Below are positions 33,705 through 34,686 of a stretch of DNA of 34,686 nucleotides, piece by piece. The stretch lies in NCBI GenBank assembly GCA_019359715.1, contig JAHHGS010000121.1:1-34686 (forward strand), read 5' to 3'. How positions within the stretch are numbered: the stretch's first letter is position 1; every line of letters begins with the position of its first letter. The position numbers and the translations under genes are program-made. The notes beneath the pieces were generated by a model. It saw nothing but the letters and a program-made list of their open reading frames with translations. It had not been told where the DNA came from and did not search any database. The stretch is from Aphanocapsa sp. GSE-SYN-MK-11-07L. Its GTDB lineage: Bacteria > Cyanobacteriota > Cyanobacteriia > Thermosynechococcales > Thermosynechococcaceae.

Positions 33705-34517
33705 ATGAAGTCTTATCTTGCTGCGGCGATTCAGATGACCAGCCTGCCAGAGCTGTCAAAAAACCTGGCTCAAGCGGAGGAATTAATTGAACTGGCTGTG
33801 CGCCAAGGGGCTGAGTTAGTTGGCTTACCGGAAAATTTTCCATTTTTGGGAGATGAAGCCGCCAAGATTGCTCAAGCAGAAGCGATCGCCCAAGGCAGCG
33901 AAAAATTCCTGAAGCGGATGGCGCAGCGGTTTCAAATTACCCTGCTCGGCGGTGGCTTTCCAGTGCCTGCCGGGGACGGCAAGGTTTATAATACGGCGCT
34001 TTTGATTGGCCCAAGTGGGCAAGAGCTGGCTCGCTACGAAAAAGTGCATCTGTTCGATGTTGATCTGCCCGATGGCAACATTTACCACGAGTCGGGTATT
34101 GTCTTGGCTGGCAATCAAATTCCGCCGGTTTATCCCTCTAAAGAGCTGGGTAATTTGGGGCTGTCGGTCTGCTATGACGTTCGCTTTCCTGAGTTGTACC
34201 GAGCGATGATGCAGATGGGCGCAAATGTTTTGTTTGTGCCGGCCGCCTTTACAGCCTTTACCGGCAAAGATCACTGGCAAGTTTTACTACAAGCGCGGGC
34301 GATCGAAAATACCTGCTATGTGGTGGCTCCCGCCCAAACCGGCAAGCATAACTCTCGCCGCCAGTCCCACGGACACGCCATGATTGTTGATCCTTGGGGG
34401 GTGATTTTAGCCGATGCTGGCGATCGACCAGGGGCGGCAGTAGCAGCGATTAATCCAACCCGTCTCGATCAAGTTCGTCGCCAGATGCCCAGTCTCAAAC
34501 ACCGAGTCTTTATTTGA
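33705..34517 (+). CDS. Carbon-nitrogen hydrolase (Nit1/Nit2-type nitrilase family)
   Basis: This 270-residue protein has the nitrilase triad E43 (LVGLPENFPF), K113 (YEKVHLFD) and C156 (LSVCYDVRFPEL), and the C-terminal SHGHAMIVDPWG. The closest well-known subfamily is Nit1, the deaminated-glutathione amidase, though omega-amidase is not excluded. ATG 33705 is preferred to GTG 33678, which would add a poor nine-residue tail. The stop codon TGA is directly followed by the end of an IS200/IS605-type remnant, so the last residue and the stop may come from it. Confidence 0.9.
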   Translation: MKSYLAAAIQMTSLPELSKNLAQAEELIELAVRQGAELVGLPENFPFLGDEAAKIAQAEAIAQGSEKFLKRMAQRFQITLLGGGFPVPAGDGKVYNTALLIGPSGQELARYEKVHLFDVDLPDGNIYHESGIVLAGNQIPPVYPSKELGNLGLSVCYDVRFPELYRAMMQMGANVLFVPAAFTAFTGKDHWQVLLQARAIENTCYVVAPAQTGKHNSRRQSHGHAMIVDPWGVILADAGDRPGAAVAAINPTRLDQVRRQMPSLKHRVFI

Positions 34518-34520
34518 CAC

Positions 34521-34553
34521 TCCCACGGCTCCGCAAAGCCTAAAGCCGTGGGA
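34521..34553. repeat. IS200/IS605-type terminal hairpin
   Basis: TCCCACGGCT (34521-34530) pairs exactly with AGCCGTGGGA (34544-34553) around a 13-base loop. On the minus strand it is followed by GTGTCAA, and TCAA is the right-end cleavage motif in some IS200/IS605 elements. This hairpin with a tnpB remnant beside it identifies the right end of such an element. Confidence 0.7.
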
Positions 34554-34686
34554 TTCTTGAGTCATTAGACTTCACCACGCACCTTGCAGTCTTAACCGCA
34601 AAGTCTCTACGCTGGTGTTGCACTTTCAGATGCGCCCTTCCCAACCGTTTGACCGCCTTACGACGATTCTCAGACCCCTTCACCTT
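34540..34686 (-). pseudogene. TnpB (OrfB) transposon-nuclease remnant, internally deleted, runs off right edge
   Basis: Minus-strand codons from the right edge read KVKGSENRRKAVKRLGRAHL then KVQHQRRDFAVKTARCVVKS, the TnpB region just before the RuvC-II motif (normally V-E-D-L). The next residues, ND then SRIPRL, end at TAG 34540-34542. The VEDL segment, the zinc finger and the rest of the RuvC domain are missing. The short end lies inside the terminal hairpin, as in tnpB genes whose 3' end overlaps the element's right end. So an internal deletion has joined the middle of the gene to the extreme end. The N-terminal part lies outside the window. Guide RNA function cannot be judged. Confidence 0.72.

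Noticed and set aside
1-34686. tRNA, rRNA, CRISPR array and known riboswitches
   Set aside because: No T-loop-like GGTTCGAATCC, no regularly spaced repeats with unique spacers and no conserved riboswitch core was seen by eye; covariance search would be needed to exclude small RNAs.

Overview
The window is cyanobacterial chromosome. The evidence is a phycobilin-synthesis gene (pcyA), a uroporphyrinogen-III methyltransferase/synthase fusion, a pheophorbide-oxygenase-like Rieske protein, the plastid/cyanobacterial DUF2499 and DUF3593 proteins, Uma2 nucleases, and the HIP1 octamer GCGATCGC repeated throughout. Base composition is moderate (about half G+C) and gene order does not follow a single pathway. 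The organism is probably a filamentous, Leptolyngbya-like species, but that is a guess. Most of the window is ordinary core genome with short intergenic gaps and genes on both strands.

The left edge (1-3000) is accessory. It holds the tail of an IS630-family transposase, which has cut off the end of a large DUF499 (phage-defence-type P-loop ATPase) gene. The same ATPase gene is also frameshifted by an exact 8-bp tandem duplication. From 3200 to 7800 lies a minus-strand run: PrxQ peroxiredoxin, the Rieske oxygenase, a Uma2 nuclease, dienelactone hydrolase, a secreted Cys protein and RidA. From 7950 to 12077 the plus strand carries an Rrf2 regulator with cysteine synthase, then a KefF/KefC potassium-efflux pair with overlapping genes.

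From 12200 to 15300 come a protein with two predicted winged-helix domains on basic Pro/Ala linkers, an ADP-ribosylglycohydrolase-like protein lacking the metal-site residues, and a PadR regulator facing an ACT-malic enzyme across a 66-bp inverted-repeat operator. From 16651 to 20433 is a minus-strand tetrapyrrole cluster: unknown gene, cobA-hemD fusion, pcyA, alpha/beta hydrolase. From 20880 to 25809 lie DUF3593, DUF2499, csaB, a ferredoxin-MBL fusion, an unlisted 44-codon ORF, aroQ, rplU-rpmA and mscL.

From 25984 to the right edge are a sugar-binding lipoprotein, folC (with an in-frame palindromic repeat inside the coding region), a second Uma2 protein, speA, a conserved 120-aa protein, rplT/rpmI, an L,D-transpeptidase and a nitrilase. 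The edge itself is a decayed IS200/IS605-type tnpB whose end hairpin abuts, and may supply, the nitrilase stop codon. The most notable observations are the precisely datable lesions in the DUF499 gene, the coding-region palindromic repeat in folC, the PadR operator, the tandem winged-helix protein and the deleted tnpB.
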